Origin: Verrucomicrobiota bacterium
Lineage (GTDB): Bacteria; Verrucomicrobiota; Verrucomicrobiia; Limisphaerales; UBA9464
Reading direction: 5' to 3'
Length of the DNA: 42,093 nucleotides
Assembly: GCA_025363585.1 (NCBI GenBank)
Contig: JANYDN010000119.1
Coordinates: 1-42,093, forward strand
Position numbers and translations under genes: made by a program. This document shows, piece after piece, positions 15,571 through 24,705 of this stretch. Position 1 is the first letter of the stretch, and every line of letters begins with the position of its first letter. The notes under the pieces are model-generated. The model was given only the letters and a program-made list of their open reading frames with translations. It was not told where the DNA came from and made no database searches.

Positions 15571-17820
15571 ATGAAGACCGATCCCACGAACGCCGCCTGC
15601 CCACAGTGCGGGAGCCCGATCCCGGCAGATGCCCCGCGCGGCCTGTGCCCGCGTTGCATGATCGCGGGCGTGGCGGCGCCCACCGACGCCGGGCTCCGTG
15701 GCAACCACCGCGTCCAACCGCCGCCGATTGCCGCCGTCGCCGCGGCGTTTCCAGATCTCGAGAACGTGGAGTTGATCGGCGTCGGCGGCATGGGCGTCGT
15801 CTACAAGGCGCGGCAACCGAAACACGATCGCTGGGTCGCGCTGAAGCTGTTGCCGCCGTCGCTCGGCGCGGACCCGACGTTCGCGGAACGCTTCAACCGC
15901 GAGGCGCGGTTCCTCGCGCGGTTGACGCATCCGAACATCGTGGCGGTTTTCGATTTCGGACAGGCGGGCGGCTTCTGCTACCTGCTGATGGAATTCGTCG
16001 ACGGCGTGAACCTGCGGCAGGCGATGCGCGCGGGCCGCTTCTCGCCGACGGAAGCACTCGCGATCGTCCCGCGCGTCTGCGACGCGCTGCAGTACGCGCA
16101 CGACCAGGGCGTGCTCCATCGCGACATCAAGCCCGAGAACATCCTGCTCGACGGCGCCGGCCGCGTGAAGATCGCCGATTTCGGCATCGCGAAACTGGTC
16201 GGCGAGGATCCCTCCGACATCACGCTCACCGTGAGCGGCGCGCGTCTGGGAACGCCGCACTACATGGCGCCCGAACAGATCGAGAAGCCAGGCCAAGTCG
16301 ACCACCGCGCGGACATCTATTCGTTGGGCGTCGTGTTCTACGAATTGCTCACGGGCGAGTTGCCGTTGGGAAGATTCTCCGCGCCTTCGGTGAAGGCCAC
16401 GATCGACGCGCGCGTGGACGAGATCGTGATGCGCGCGTTGGCGAAGGAACGCGAGCTGCGCCAACAAACCGCGGGCGAGGTGGGCACGCAGGTCGAGAAC
16501 CTCGCGACATCGGCCGGCGTGGCATCCGCGAAAGTCGCGGCGAACGGGGGCGACGGGAAGTGGGCGGGCATCCGCGTCGTGCGCGAGGAATCGGGAAAGC
16601 CCGTGGTGCACGGGCCGGGCGTGTTGCTGGCGTGTCTCGCGTTCGTGCCCGCGGCGACGGTGGTTTTCGTCGTGTTGATCCTCCGGCCATCGTCCGCCCG
16701 ACACCCGTTCGAGGGCGCGATGGGCATTTCGGCGGCGTTCCTCGCGGTCGTGGCGGTGCTTGCCGTCCGCGGGGCAATCCGTGCCCGCGAATGCTGGGTG
16801 CCGGGCGCTTCGCCAGGGGTGCAGGCACCGGCGCTGCCGCGATGGGCGCGGGTCGTGGCGTGGGGAATCGCGGGCGTCTGGATGCTCGGTTTGATGTCGT
16901 CGCAGGTCGATTTCGGACCCCACTCCTCGGACTTCGCGGTGAGACGGATCGACGTGCCGTTTCCGTTTTCGTTCGTGAGCATCGCGTTGTGGACGCGGAA
17001 CCGCCGGTGGCGCGCGTGGGCAACGGCCTTGCTCGGGAGCGCCCTGGTTTTCTCGACCCTGGGAATCCTCGCGGCGTCGTTTGTCGGAGTTCCCGCGAAA
17101 GTGTTTGGTGATGCGTCCGCATTGCGGATCGCGATGGGCGTGATTCATACGCTGATGCTGCCGACGGGACTCCTCGCGATGTGGCATCCGGAAGTCCGGC
17201 GGGCGTTTGGCGGCGCGGGCAAGACGGTGGCGGAGCCCACTGCGCGGTCCGTGGGGCGACGGAAAGCGGTCGGCTGGGCGCTCGTGTCGGCCGGCGCATT
17301 GACGATCGCCGCGGCGTTCCTCTACACGACGTTGGTGCGGAAGGAGTTCATGTCGACCGTGCACCTCTCGGTAAGTCCGGCGCGTCAAAACGAGTACAAC
17401 GGCGAACCGGCGCTAGAACAGCTTGTGGGCCGAAACCATCCGGAGTGCGTGGTCGTGGCGAGCAGGACGGCGTCGTCTGGCATCTGGATGCTGACCGCCC
17501 GCGGCGGCCGTGCCGACGAGGTCGCGGCGTGCGCAAACGAATCCGCCGAGGAATTGGCCAAGGAAACGAACGGAGACGTGGTGATCATCGACCGTGCGAT
17601 GCCGGCGACGCGGCCGCTCCGGCCGAATGGCCCGTTGGCATTCGCCGTCGGCGCGTTGGCCATCGTCGCGCTGGTGTTGCCCGGATTGTATGTCGGATCG
17701 GGGCGTCGCGGTGCCGCGATCGGCGCGGTACCGGACCCGCGAATAGCGTGGTGGGTCAAAGGCGCGTTCGTGGTGTCGGCCTTGGGAATTCTCTTCGGAC
17801 TGGCCTTGATCGGACGTTGA
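15571..17820 (+). CDS. Zinc-ribbon Hanks kinase with Wzz-like C-terminus
   Basis: A 749-aa membrane Ser/Thr protein kinase. Order: zinc ribbon CPQCG and CPRC (Cys10, 13, 26, 29); kinase domain about 65-330 with G-loop GVGGMGVV (70-77), Lys92, HRDIKPEN (163-170), DFG (183-185) and YMAPEQ (211-216), all catalytic residues present; then about six hydrophobic segments (350-590). A soluble region follows (about 594-685, starting STVHLSVSP) that ends in PATRPLRPN (678-686) and a final pair of helices. That pattern, membrane-periplasmic domain-PxxRP-membrane, resembles Wzz/chain-length proteins; I infer a Wzz-like fold. The start at 15571 follows AGGAAGAGG and begins the zinc ribbon. The sigma factor gene starts 16 bp downstream, so they are probably co-transcribed and the kinase may act on that sigma factor. 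Confidence 0.88.
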   Translation: MKTDPTNAACPQCGSPIPADAPRGLCPRCMIAGVAAPTDAGLRGNHRVQPPPIAAVAAAFPDLENVELIGVGGMGVVYKARQPKHDRWVALKLLPPSLGADPTFAERFNREARFLARLTHPNIVAVFDFGQAGGFCYLLMEFVDGVNLRQAMRAGRFSPTEALAIVPRVCDALQYAHDQGVLHRDIKPENILLDGAGRVKIADFGIAKLVGEDPSDITLTVSGARLGTPHYMAPEQIEKPGQVDHRADIYSLGVVFYELLTGELPLGRFSAPSVKATIDARVDEIVMRALAKERELRQQTAGEVGTQVENLATSAGVASAKVAANGGDGKWAGIRVVREESGKPVVHGPGVLLACLAFVPAATVVFVVLILRPSSARHPFEGAMGISAAFLAVVAVLAVRGAIRARECWVPGASPGVQAPALPRWARVVAWGIAGVWMLGLMSSQVDFGPHSSDFAVRRIDVPFPFSFVSIALWTRNRRWRAWATALLGSALVFSTLGILAASFVGVPAKVFGDASALRIAMGVIHTLMLPTGLLAMWHPEVRRAFGGAGKTVAEPTARSVGRRKAVGWALVSAGALTIAAAFLYTTLVRKEFMSTVHLSVSPARQNEYNGEPALEQLVGRNHPECVVVASRTASSGIWMLTARGGRADEVAACANESAEELAKETNGDVVIIDRAMPATRPLRPNGPLAFAVGALAIVALVLPGLYVGSGRRGAAIGAVPDPRIAWWVKGAFVVSALGILFGLALIGR

Positions 17821-17836
17821 TTCAGGAACCTTTCGA

Positions 17837-18580
17837 ATGAACGAAACCGGCCGCCACGCAAGCCCCGCATTCCTGACGACCCGCTGGACCCAAGTGCGGG
17901 AAGCGCGTGGCGACACGCCGGCGGCACGCGCGGCGCTGGGCGAGTTGTGCGCGGCGTATTGGATCCCGGTATACCGCTTCCTCCTGCGCGAGGGACGCGG
18001 CGAGGATGATGCACGCGAGTTGACGCAGGAATTCTTCGCGCGGTTGTTGAAAGGCGGCGTGGGCGGCGCGGATCCGGGACGCGGAAAGTTCCGTTCCTAT
18101 CTGCTCGGCGCGGTCCGGCATTTCCTCGGGGACGTCAGCGATCGCGCGTCGCGTCAAAAACGCGGCGGTGGCGTGGTCGCGGAATCGTTGTCCGAACCCG
18201 ATCCGGACGGGAGTGGCGCGGGCTTGCAGGTGGAGGACCCGAACGGGGCGGTCGGCGACGCGCACTTCGATCGCCAATGGGCGCTGGCGATCCTCGATCG
18301 TTCGCTGACGGAATTGGAACTCGAGATGGAATCCGCCGGGAAGCGGTCGAACTTCGAGGTGTTGCAACCGTGGTTGGTCGGGGAATCGAACCCGCTGGAA
18401 CAAGTGGCGGCCGCGTGCCGACTCGGCATGGGCGAGGGCGCGCTCAAGGTGGCCATCCATCGGTTGCGAAAACGGTTTCGCGTTTTGGTCCGCGACGAAA
18501 TCGCCCGGACCGTTTCCGATCCGGGCGACGTCGACGTCGAGTTGCAGTACTTCGTCGAGGTGTTGGCTTCGGCCAAGTAA
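17837..18580 (+). CDS. ECF-like sigma-70 family RNA polymerase sigma factor
   Basis: A 247-aa sigma-70-type factor. Region 2 is at about 35-105 (AAYWIPVYRFLLREG, ELTQEFFARLL, then GKFRSYLLGAVRHFL). A long linker (about 105-170) separates it from region 4, whose helix-turn-helix is near 195-225 (AAACRLGMGEGALKVAIHRL). A length of 247 aa exceeds a typical ECF factor (about 190), owing to the linker. Such factors direct RNA polymerase to specific promoters. The gene lies 16 bp after the kinase gene; in the PVC group, kinases and such sigma factors are often paired, usually with the sigma factor first, so the order here is reversed. No anti-sigma factor is visible. A perfect hairpin follows. Confidence 0.88.
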   Translation: MNETGRHASPAFLTTRWTQVREARGDTPAARAALGELCAAYWIPVYRFLLREGRGEDDARELTQEFFARLLKGGVGGADPGRGKFRSYLLGAVRHFLGDVSDRASRQKRGGGVVAESLSEPDPDGSGAGLQVEDPNGAVGDAHFDRQWALAILDRSLTELELEMESAGKRSNFEVLQPWLVGESNPLEQVAAACRLGMGEGALKVAIHRLRKRFRVLVRDEIARTVSDPGDVDVELQYFVEVLASAK

Positions 18581-18595
18581 CCTTGGGGATCCCAA

Positions 18596-18625
18596 ACCGC
18601 GCGCCCCGTTGCCGCGGCGCGCGGT
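18596..18625. terminator. Bidirectional terminator hairpin
   Basis: A perfect 10-bp GC stem, ACCGCGCGCC (18596-18605) and GGCGCGCGGT (18616-18625), with a 10-nt loop, placed between the stop codons of the convergent sigma-factor gene (18580) and the Cys-rich gene (18632). A pyrimidine run (CCCCTTTC) follows on the plus strand. Confidence 0.75.
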
Positions 18626-18631
18626 CCCCTT

Positions 18632-19078
18632 TCACTCCGGCGTCGCGACTTCCATCACCAGCATCGATGGGTCGTAGTTGTGGGTGATCACCTGCGGACA
18701 TCGAAGGCATGCCGCGCGCCCTTCCTGCCCGAACCAACGACAGGTCGATCGCAATTGGCACGGCGGCAGGCCCGTGTCCACCGGCGCCATCATCGTCGCC
18801 ACGCGACGCGCGAGACGGCAGTTGGTGCCGTCGAAATGCAGGCACCGGTTTTCCTGGCACGTCACCGCGATGCGGAAGACGCGCTGGGGTTCGACCGCGC
18901 CCGTCTTGGCCAGGAGTTCCGGCGTGACCGGCACCGGTTTCTCCAGCCACGTCACTTCCGGCGCCGCCTCGGTGCCGGTCACCAGGCCGAACACGCGCGC
19001 GCCGGGCATGTCCGGCTGTCCGCTCGGACAACTCCGTTCGCGGTTGGAACCGTCCGATGCCTCGAGGGGAATTCGCAT
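18632..19078 (-). CDS. Small Cys-rich protein of unknown function
   Basis: A 148-aa soluble protein with eight Cys. After CPSGQP near residue 18, the Cys are grouped as CQENRC (x4 spacing), then FDGTNC, then PPCQLRSTC and a C-terminal CLRC. The spacing suggests a bound metal or Fe-S cluster (inference). No signal peptide and no membrane segment are present. A good ribosome-binding site, GAGGGGAG, precedes the ATG at 19078. It is the second gene of a two-gene operon, 20 bp after the 91-aa gene. I do not recognise the family with confidence and give no function. Confidence 0.75.
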   Translation of the reverse strand: MRIPLEASDGSNRERSCPSGQPDMPGARVFGLVTGTEAAPEVTWLEKPVPVTPELLAKTGAVEPQRVFRIAVTCQENRCLHFDGTNCRLARRVATMMAPVDTGLPPCQLRSTCRWFGQEGRAACLRCPQVITHNYDPSMLVMEVATPE

Positions 19079-19098
19079 AGGGATGCTCCCCTCGCGGG

Positions 19099-19374
19099 CT
19101 AGACGTGCAAGTGCTGTTCAACCTGGAACCCGAGGATGATCCGCTTGTCGGGCATCGGCAGGGCCGCCGGTTTGGCACCCGAGCCTGCCAGCGACGGGAT
19201 ATCATGCAGGATCTTGCCGGCGACATCGATTGGGTTGGCGCCCTTGAGGAGTTCCAGGTCGATGATGATGCCGTTGATGATCGGCCCATGGGGAACATGG
19301 CCCTTGATGTGCGGAAGGATCTTCGCGATCGCCGCGTCGAGCTCGCCGAGTTTGATGACGGTTTTGTTGGACAT
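19099..19374 (-). CDS. 91-aa protein of unknown function
   Basis: A 91-aa protein with N-terminus MSNKTVIKLGELDAAIAKIL, a central segment with HVPHGPIINGIIIDLELL and KILHDIPSLAG, and a C-terminal QVEQHLHV. It is hydrophobic but has no signal peptide and no clear transmembrane helix. The start at 19374 was chosen because upstream in-frame residues are low-complexity and Arg/Pro-rich. The Cys-rich gene follows after 20 bp, so they should be co-transcribed. No family recognised; a small scaffold or binding protein is possible, but that is guesswork. Confidence 0.7.
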   Translation of the reverse strand: MSNKTVIKLGELDAAIAKILPHIKGHVPHGPIINGIIIDLELLKGANPIDVAGKILHDIPSLAGSGAKPAALPMPDKRIILGFQVEQHLHV

Positions 19375-19967
19375 GGTTTCGGTGTTTCGGTGGATCGCGG
19401 CGCACGGAGGCCGGTATCCATCCAAACGGGGACGGGCCGGTTCTCGGGAGGCAGCCCCTGCGGGCTCGCGGGTCGCGATGGGTTTTGGTGTCGTAGGGAT
19501 TACCACTACATCCCTCCTTTAAACACAAGGAGAATTCCGGCTGCCAGCGGGACGTGGGCGCATCCGGACACTGCCCGCGAAAAGTCTGGTGCGGCCATCG
19601 ACCAAAAGAAATCGACGAAGTGGGACCGAGCGAAACTCCCTGACGTTGTTGCAATCAATTCCGCCCCCTCGGCGGGCACCTCGGCTTTTCGTGTGTTTGG
19701 TGTGTTTCGTGGATGCCAATTCCACGGACTTGCACGACTTGGATCTAGTTGGGGAGTTGAACCACGAAACACACGAAATACACGAAAAGCCCGGGAAGGG
19801 AGATTGGATGGGTTGTAGGAGATGCTTTGAGAGGAGCCTGCGTTCCAGAGCGGGCGCATCCGGACACTGACCCCGGGAAATCGCGGGCCCTCCAACGAAC
19901 AAACTGAAATCCGTTTTTCAGGACCGCGCGAAGCACCGCTGGCTCCGGCGAAGATGCCGGATCCGGC
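19375..19967. repeat. Repeat-containing intergenic region (18-bp direct and 28-bp inverted repeats)
   Basis: 593 bases without a gene. GGGCGCATCCGGACACTG occurs at 19556-19573 and again, same orientation, at 19852-19869, flanking about 280 bp. Between them lies an inverted repeat, 19685-19712 against 19762-19789, matching at 26 of 28 positions, built from runs such as CACGAAACACACGAAA. The arrangement looks like an insertion flanked by a direct repeat, or repeat-mediated rearrangement. The promoter of the 91-aa gene would lie in 19375-19550, but I cannot place it. Confidence 0.7.
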
Positions 19968-21635
19968 TCAGCGGTTCGCCCGCGCGATCTCGCCGCCGCG
20001 CGCTTCCAAGGCCGACAAGGTGCGTCGCCACTCGCGCCACGCGATCCAGAGCCAATTGCCGGCGCACACCCAATTCGCGAGCCAGACCACGCCCGTGGGG
20101 ATGGCAAGATTGCCAGCCAACGCGAACGTCGTCACCGGTGCCCAATCCGAGCCCATCACCAGGTAACCGCACATTACCAGCAGCGTCCAAAGGATGGCCC
20201 CCTGCGCCACGACGGTGCCCAACGACACGAACACGCCCGGCAGGAAAGCACGCCCGCGCATCGAGCCCGCGACACCGAGGGAGACCACGGCCAACGCCGG
20301 TGGCACGCCCATCAACGATTGGCCGAAAAGCGACGCGGCGTCCCAAGCCGACCATTCCATGCTTTGGGCAAACGCGCTCATCCCGGCCATGACGCAGGCG
20401 CTCCCGACCAGCAGCATTGCCGGCGCGAATCCGGCCAGCACCGAAACCCAGAGTCCCGCGGCCAACCGGCGTCGTGAAATCGGGGCGACCACCAGCATTT
20501 CCCACGCGCCGCCGTCGCCGTCCCGCATCCGTCCCGCCGCGGCGACCGCCATTCCCACGACGAGGCTCCATCGCCAAACCCAGCCCCAGTTCGCGGTGAA
20601 ATCCCAATCGGCGAAGAACACCGCCTGGATGCACGGCATCGTTGCCGCCCATCCCGCCCAGAACATCGTGCCCAATCGTCCGCTCCAACTCCGTCGCTCG
20701 AACCACACCAACGGGGCCCACGCCAACCACCGGGCCTTCCACGCGTCCCCCCATTGCGGGGCGACCGACGACATCAACCCTCGCTCCACCGCCGAAGGCG
20801 CGCGTCCCTCGCCCGAGCGCCGCCATGTCCGCGCGAGTCCCCACGCCGCCGCACGACCCGCCATCCAGACCAGCACCGCGCTCGTGACCGCGACCGTTGC
20901 CGCCTGGCCCACTCCCTTCCATCCCACCGTTCCGCCGACCAGCGCGCTTCTCGGCCCGAATTGGATGGTGAACACCTGCCAGTCGATCCATTGGTCGATC
21001 GACGCATAAAGTTGCCGCGCGAATTTGCCCGCCGAAATCCCCCCGCCCCCGCCAGCGCTCGCCATGTTCCAAATCGCGGCGATCGCCAGATGCATGACCA
21101 CGAAACCCACGGTCGCGGCGGCCGTGAAACCCATCGCCAAAATGCGCGCGCGCCACCATCGCTCGGTCAGCGCGGAAGCGGCGACGCCCGCCGCCAAAGC
21201 GACGCCCAGCGTGGCCAGTTGCAAAAGCAGCATCCGGAAAACCTCCGGCACGCCCACCCCGCCCATCATCACCGGCAGCGCGAGGATCGGCCACGTCGCC
21301 ACCACCAGGACCAGCGCGCGCCACGATTGCAGGAACGCCTTTCCCCAGATCACGTCGCGCGGCGTCAACGGCGTCAGGAACAAAAGGCCAAGCGTTCCCT
21401 CGCGTTTCTCGCGCGCGAGGCAATCGGCCGTCAGCCACGGCGTCACCACCCACAGGCCGGCGAGCACCGTTTTTCCGAGGATCCGGAACAATCCGTCGCC
21501 CGATTTCAATCCCTTCAAATCCAGCAGCCACCACGCGCACGCCGCGACCAACGCCGCCGCCGCGCCCGCGCGCAGCCAATGGTGCCCGGGCCTCCGCGAC
21601 TCGATCCGCAGTTCCCGCATGATCACGGCCTGCAT
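19968..21635 (-). CDS. ABC-2-like permease, two-half type (paralogue 3)
   Basis: A 555-aa membrane protein, last gene of the 27-29 kb to 20 kb operon. Half-1 motif AREKREGTLGLLFLTPL at about 75-91; half-2 motif MRDGDGGAWEMLVVAPI, where the usual acidic-rich part is altered (RDGDGG). The linker has PLVWFERRSW. About 12 hydrophobic segments. Its start is only 4 bp after the stop of the upstream permease gene. The half-2 motif is the most divergent of the six, so one half may be specialised. Confidence 0.85.
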   Translation of the reverse strand: MQAVIMRELRIESRRPGHHWLRAGAAAALVAACAWWLLDLKGLKSGDGLFRILGKTVLAGLWVVTPWLTADCLAREKREGTLGLLFLTPLTPRDVIWGKAFLQSWRALVLVVATWPILALPVMMGGVGVPEVFRMLLLQLATLGVALAAGVAASALTERWWRARILAMGFTAAATVGFVVMHLAIAAIWNMASAGGGGGISAGKFARQLYASIDQWIDWQVFTIQFGPRSALVGGTVGWKGVGQAATVAVTSAVLVWMAGRAAAWGLARTWRRSGEGRAPSAVERGLMSSVAPQWGDAWKARWLAWAPLVWFERRSWSGRLGTMFWAGWAATMPCIQAVFFADWDFTANWGWVWRWSLVVGMAVAAAGRMRDGDGGAWEMLVVAPISRRRLAAGLWVSVLAGFAPAMLLVGSACVMAGMSAFAQSMEWSAWDAASLFGQSLMGVPPALAVVSLGVAGSMRGRAFLPGVFVSLGTVVAQGAILWTLLVMCGYLVMGSDWAPVTTFALAGNLAIPTGVVWLANWVCAGNWLWIAWREWRRTLSALEARGGEIARANR

Positions 21636-21639
21636 GGCG

Positions 21640-23088
21640 TCAGGTCTCCACCGGCCTCAACGCGAACCCGCGGTCCGCGAAATCCCGCCGCGTCATCCAC
21701 CACGCCGCGGCGCCCAGGAATGCCTGGACCGCAGTCATCGCGATCCACGGTTCTTTCCAGTCCAAACGCCGGGCGATCCATCCCGCGGCGAGCGAGGGCA
21801 AGAGCCCGATGCACGCGGTCACCGCCATGGACGCGGCCGGCCGGCGCAAGCGTGCCGAGGCCAGCATCCCGTACGCCGGCACCGCCGCGAGGCTCGCCCA
21901 AACCCATGAAAGCCCTGCCAATCCCAATCCACCGGTCGATCGGAACAGAGGGACGACGACCACGTGCATCGCCGCCTGGAACACGACCGCCCAACCAAAA
22001 GTGCGGACGACGAAACCCAGACGGCTCGCCATCAACCGCGGTGCCAAACCCGGGACGCACAGCAGCAATTCCATCGCGCCTTCCGATCGCTCGTCGTGGA
22101 ACCCGCGCCCCGCCACGACGCACATCGCCGCGACGATCGCCCCTCCGGCAACCAACGAGGGCATGCCGTTGCCCGCCACGACCGACACGATCCAACCCAA
22201 CAGCGCGACCAACACCCAGTAGCCGCGCGTCTCGATCCGTCCCGCGCGGCGCAGATGCAGCCAGAGCAACGGGCGTCGCGCGCGGATCCGTCGGCCCGGA
22301 CCGACGCGCCACGCCGCGCGCTCGATCGCCTCGGCGGCGTCGCCAATGTTCAACGCCGTGTCCGCACGCTTCGGTTTCCCGCCGTCGTGATCGGCGCGCC
22401 ACCGGGACTCGGCCCGCGACGCGGCGAAGGCCACCGACGCCACCCCGAGCACCACCGCGAACACGAGCCAGCAGGCGAACCCGAAAATCTGGACCGAGAT
22501 CCAAGGGAGTTGGCCGAACCATAATTTCTCGAGCGTCCGCGTTCCCGCGAGGACCACGCCCCACACGAGCGCGAGGTTCACGGCCTGGCGCAGCGCGAAC
22601 CGCGGATCCTCGACCGTCGCCGACGCCATCAGTCCCGTTCCGAGCGCGACGAACGCGACGACGGATTCCTCCGCGACCGCGGTGACGACGTTCCGGGCGG
22701 AAACGGATCCCAACACCACCGGCACGATCCCGATGGGCAATGCCGCGAGCCAGATGCTCGCCAAGCGCAGCGCGTGCGACCATGCCTTGGCGACGATCAC
22801 CTCGCGGGGGCGCAGGGACGTGAGGAGCAACAGGCCGAAGGTTCCCTCGATGCGTTCGCGCGCGACGGAACGGGCGGTAGTGACCGTGCCCAGCAGGAGC
22901 AACGCGAACAACCAGGACGCGTGCAGGATCCCGAACAGCCGCGCGCCCTTCGCCGTGTCGGGTCCCGCGACGAACACCACCAGCGACCCGAACACGATCG
23001 CCGCCACCGCCGCGGCCACCGCGCGCGCCCAGCGCAGCGCCGGATCGCGTGCGGAGCCATTGAGTTCGCGTTGGAGGACGGGCGACAT
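21640..23088 (-). CDS. ABC-2-like permease, two-half type (paralogue 4)
   Basis: A 482-aa membrane protein, the shortest of the six paralogues. Half-1 motif ARERIEGTFGLLLLTSLRPR at about 76-95; half-2 motif HDERSEGAMELLLCVPG. The linker has RPLLWLHLRRAG. The shorter length comes mainly from the linker and the first-half loops. It lies 12 bp downstream of paralogue 5 and 4 bp upstream of paralogue 3, clearly in one operon. Confidence 0.85.
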   Translation of the reverse strand: MSPVLQRELNGSARDPALRWARAVAAAVAAIVFGSLVVFVAGPDTAKGARLFGILHASWLFALLLLGTVTTARSVARERIEGTFGLLLLTSLRPREVIVAKAWSHALRLASIWLAALPIGIVPVVLGSVSARNVVTAVAEESVVAFVALGTGLMASATVEDPRFALRQAVNLALVWGVVLAGTRTLEKLWFGQLPWISVQIFGFACWLVFAVVLGVASVAFAASRAESRWRADHDGGKPKRADTALNIGDAAEAIERAAWRVGPGRRIRARRPLLWLHLRRAGRIETRGYWVLVALLGWIVSVVAGNGMPSLVAGGAIVAAMCVVAGRGFHDERSEGAMELLLCVPGLAPRLMASRLGFVVRTFGWAVVFQAAMHVVVVPLFRSTGGLGLAGLSWVWASLAAVPAYGMLASARLRRPAASMAVTACIGLLPSLAAGWIARRLDWKEPWIAMTAVQAFLGAAAWWMTRRDFADRGFALRPVET

Positions 23089-23100
23089 GGCGCGACGCCG

Positions 23101-24705
23101 TCAACCGGGCTTCAATTGGAGCGGGCGTTTCATGAAGTTGCGCGTCTCCAGGTCCCAGACCGTCATGCGGCCCCACCACAACGACGCGACGCCCTGGCCC
23201 ACGATCGAGAAGATGATCCACATCTCGGGGCTCGCGGAATTGAACATCGCGCCCATCCACGCCGTGAGGACGCCTGCCACGGCCATCGGCGCCGCCACGC
23301 CCCAGGCGAGGACCAGGATCCAACCGACCATCGGGTGCAGCCGGCGCATGGCGCAGCGCATTCCCACCATCGGCAGGGTCAGCCACGCGATGAAAACCAA
23401 CTGCGCCTCCATCCACCATCCCTCGACGTCGCCCGTCTGGACCGTCGCCAGTTGGATGAGGGTGGACACGAGCAGCGCGGGACCAAACGTCGCCCACAAC
23501 GCCCGCGCGCGCCCCATCACCAACGCCTGGGGCCGGAGCGTCGTGACCAGCAGGAGTTCCATCGTCCCCTCCTCGACTTCCTGACGGAAACTTCCCGCGG
23601 CGGCCAGGGCCATCAGCAGCAGAAGAAGCGGGGCGAACCACCATCCGACGTAGTTGAAGTGCCGGTCGACGTTCATGAGCAGCCCGACGCCGGCCCAGAG
23701 CACGAGCACCACCGCCAGCCATGCCAGGCGTCCTCGCCGCAACAACGGCGACCATTGCTGCAACCACCGGATCGGGTTTTCGTCGAGCCAACGCCGCGCC
23801 GAGCGACGACCGATTCGCCAGGACGTTCTCGATCCGCGGTCCGACGAGGAGCTGCGGTCCGAGCGACGGCTCCGGTCGAGCAGCTTTCCCGACAGCAGGA
23901 CTGAAATGCCGAACGCGACCACCGCGAAACAAAGGACGGCGACCAGCGACGCGTCGATGCCCTTGATCACCCACGTCGGCATCGTTCCCAGCCCCGTCCC
24001 GGAAAGCCCGTCCACGGCGACCGACGCGAACACGATGCCGATCGGAATGACGAACCACGCACTGTCGGGTGGCATGCCGGTGTTCGACGGGACCGCGGCC
24101 AGCATGGCGGATCGCGCGACCCACGCGCACACGCCGAGCATGGCGATCCAGAGCACAATGCTGTACGCGAGCGCGCACAACATCGCGGATGCCCAGCGCG
24201 TGGTGCGCGCGGTGGCAAGGAAGCCCGCGGCGAGGCCGACCAGGACGACCGAGAGTTCGATGGTCACCGCGCGGAGGAAATCCGCGGGCTGCACGCCGCC
24301 CATCAGGAACGGAACGGCAAGGAACGGCACCGTCGAAAACCAAAGCCCGAACGCGCGCAGCACGTGCGCCATGCCCTTCCCCACCACGACGTCCCACGCG
24401 TTGAGGGGCGTCAGGAACAGCAGGCCCATCGTGCCTTCCCGCCGCTCCTTGCTGAGGCAATCGGCCGTCATCATGGGGCACAGCCACATGAACGTCACCG
24501 CCAGCACGATGTGGCACGCGCCGAAGAGCAGCGCGCCCATCGCGGAGGCGCTCAACCCGGCGCCCGAGAAGAAACCCATCGAGGTGCGGGCCGCGAGGAG
24601 TAGCACCAGCCCGAGGATCATGCCCGCGCCGGCCAGCACGCGGATCCAATACGTGCCCCAGTAACGGGCCGCCGAACGCAGCTCGCGTTCGAGCACCGGC
24701 GGCAT
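23101..24705 (-). CDS. ABC-2-like permease, two-half type (paralogue 5)
   Basis: A 534-aa membrane protein. Half-1 motif SKERREGTMGLLFLTPLNAW at about 84-103; half-2 motif RQEVEEGTMELLLVTTLRPQ. A charged loop rich in Arg and Ser (SRRSDRSSSSDRGSR) lies in the linker, before NPIRWLQQWSPL. Its start codon overlaps the stop of paralogue 6 by one base (TGATG), indicating translational coupling. About 12 hydrophobic segments. Confidence 0.85.
   Translation of the reverse strand: MPPVLERELRSAARYWGTYWIRVLAGAGMILGLVLLLAARTSMGFFSGAGLSASAMGALLFGACHIVLAVTFMWLCPMMTADCLSKERREGTMGLLFLTPLNAWDVVVGKGMAHVLRAFGLWFSTVPFLAVPFLMGGVQPADFLRAVTIELSVVLVGLAAGFLATARTTRWASAMLCALAYSIVLWIAMLGVCAWVARSAMLAAVPSNTGMPPDSAWFVIPIGIVFASVAVDGLSGTGLGTMPTWVIKGIDASLVAVLCFAVVAFGISVLLSGKLLDRSRRSDRSSSSDRGSRTSWRIGRRSARRWLDENPIRWLQQWSPLLRRGRLAWLAVVLVLWAGVGLLMNVDRHFNYVGWWFAPLLLLLMALAAAGSFRQEVEEGTMELLLVTTLRPQALVMGRARALWATFGPALLVSTLIQLATVQTGDVEGWWMEAQLVFIAWLTLPMVGMRCAMRRLHPMVGWILVLAWGVAAPMAVAGVLTAWMGAMFNSASPEMWIIFSIVGQGVASLWWGRMTVWDLETRNFMKRPLQLKPG

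Noticed and set aside
13540-17388. Very long open frame on the minus strand (over 1,200 codons)
   Set aside because: It lies opposite the LamG and kinase genes, is Arg/His/Pro-rich, and has no family-like motif. High GC with strong third-position bias makes such shadows.
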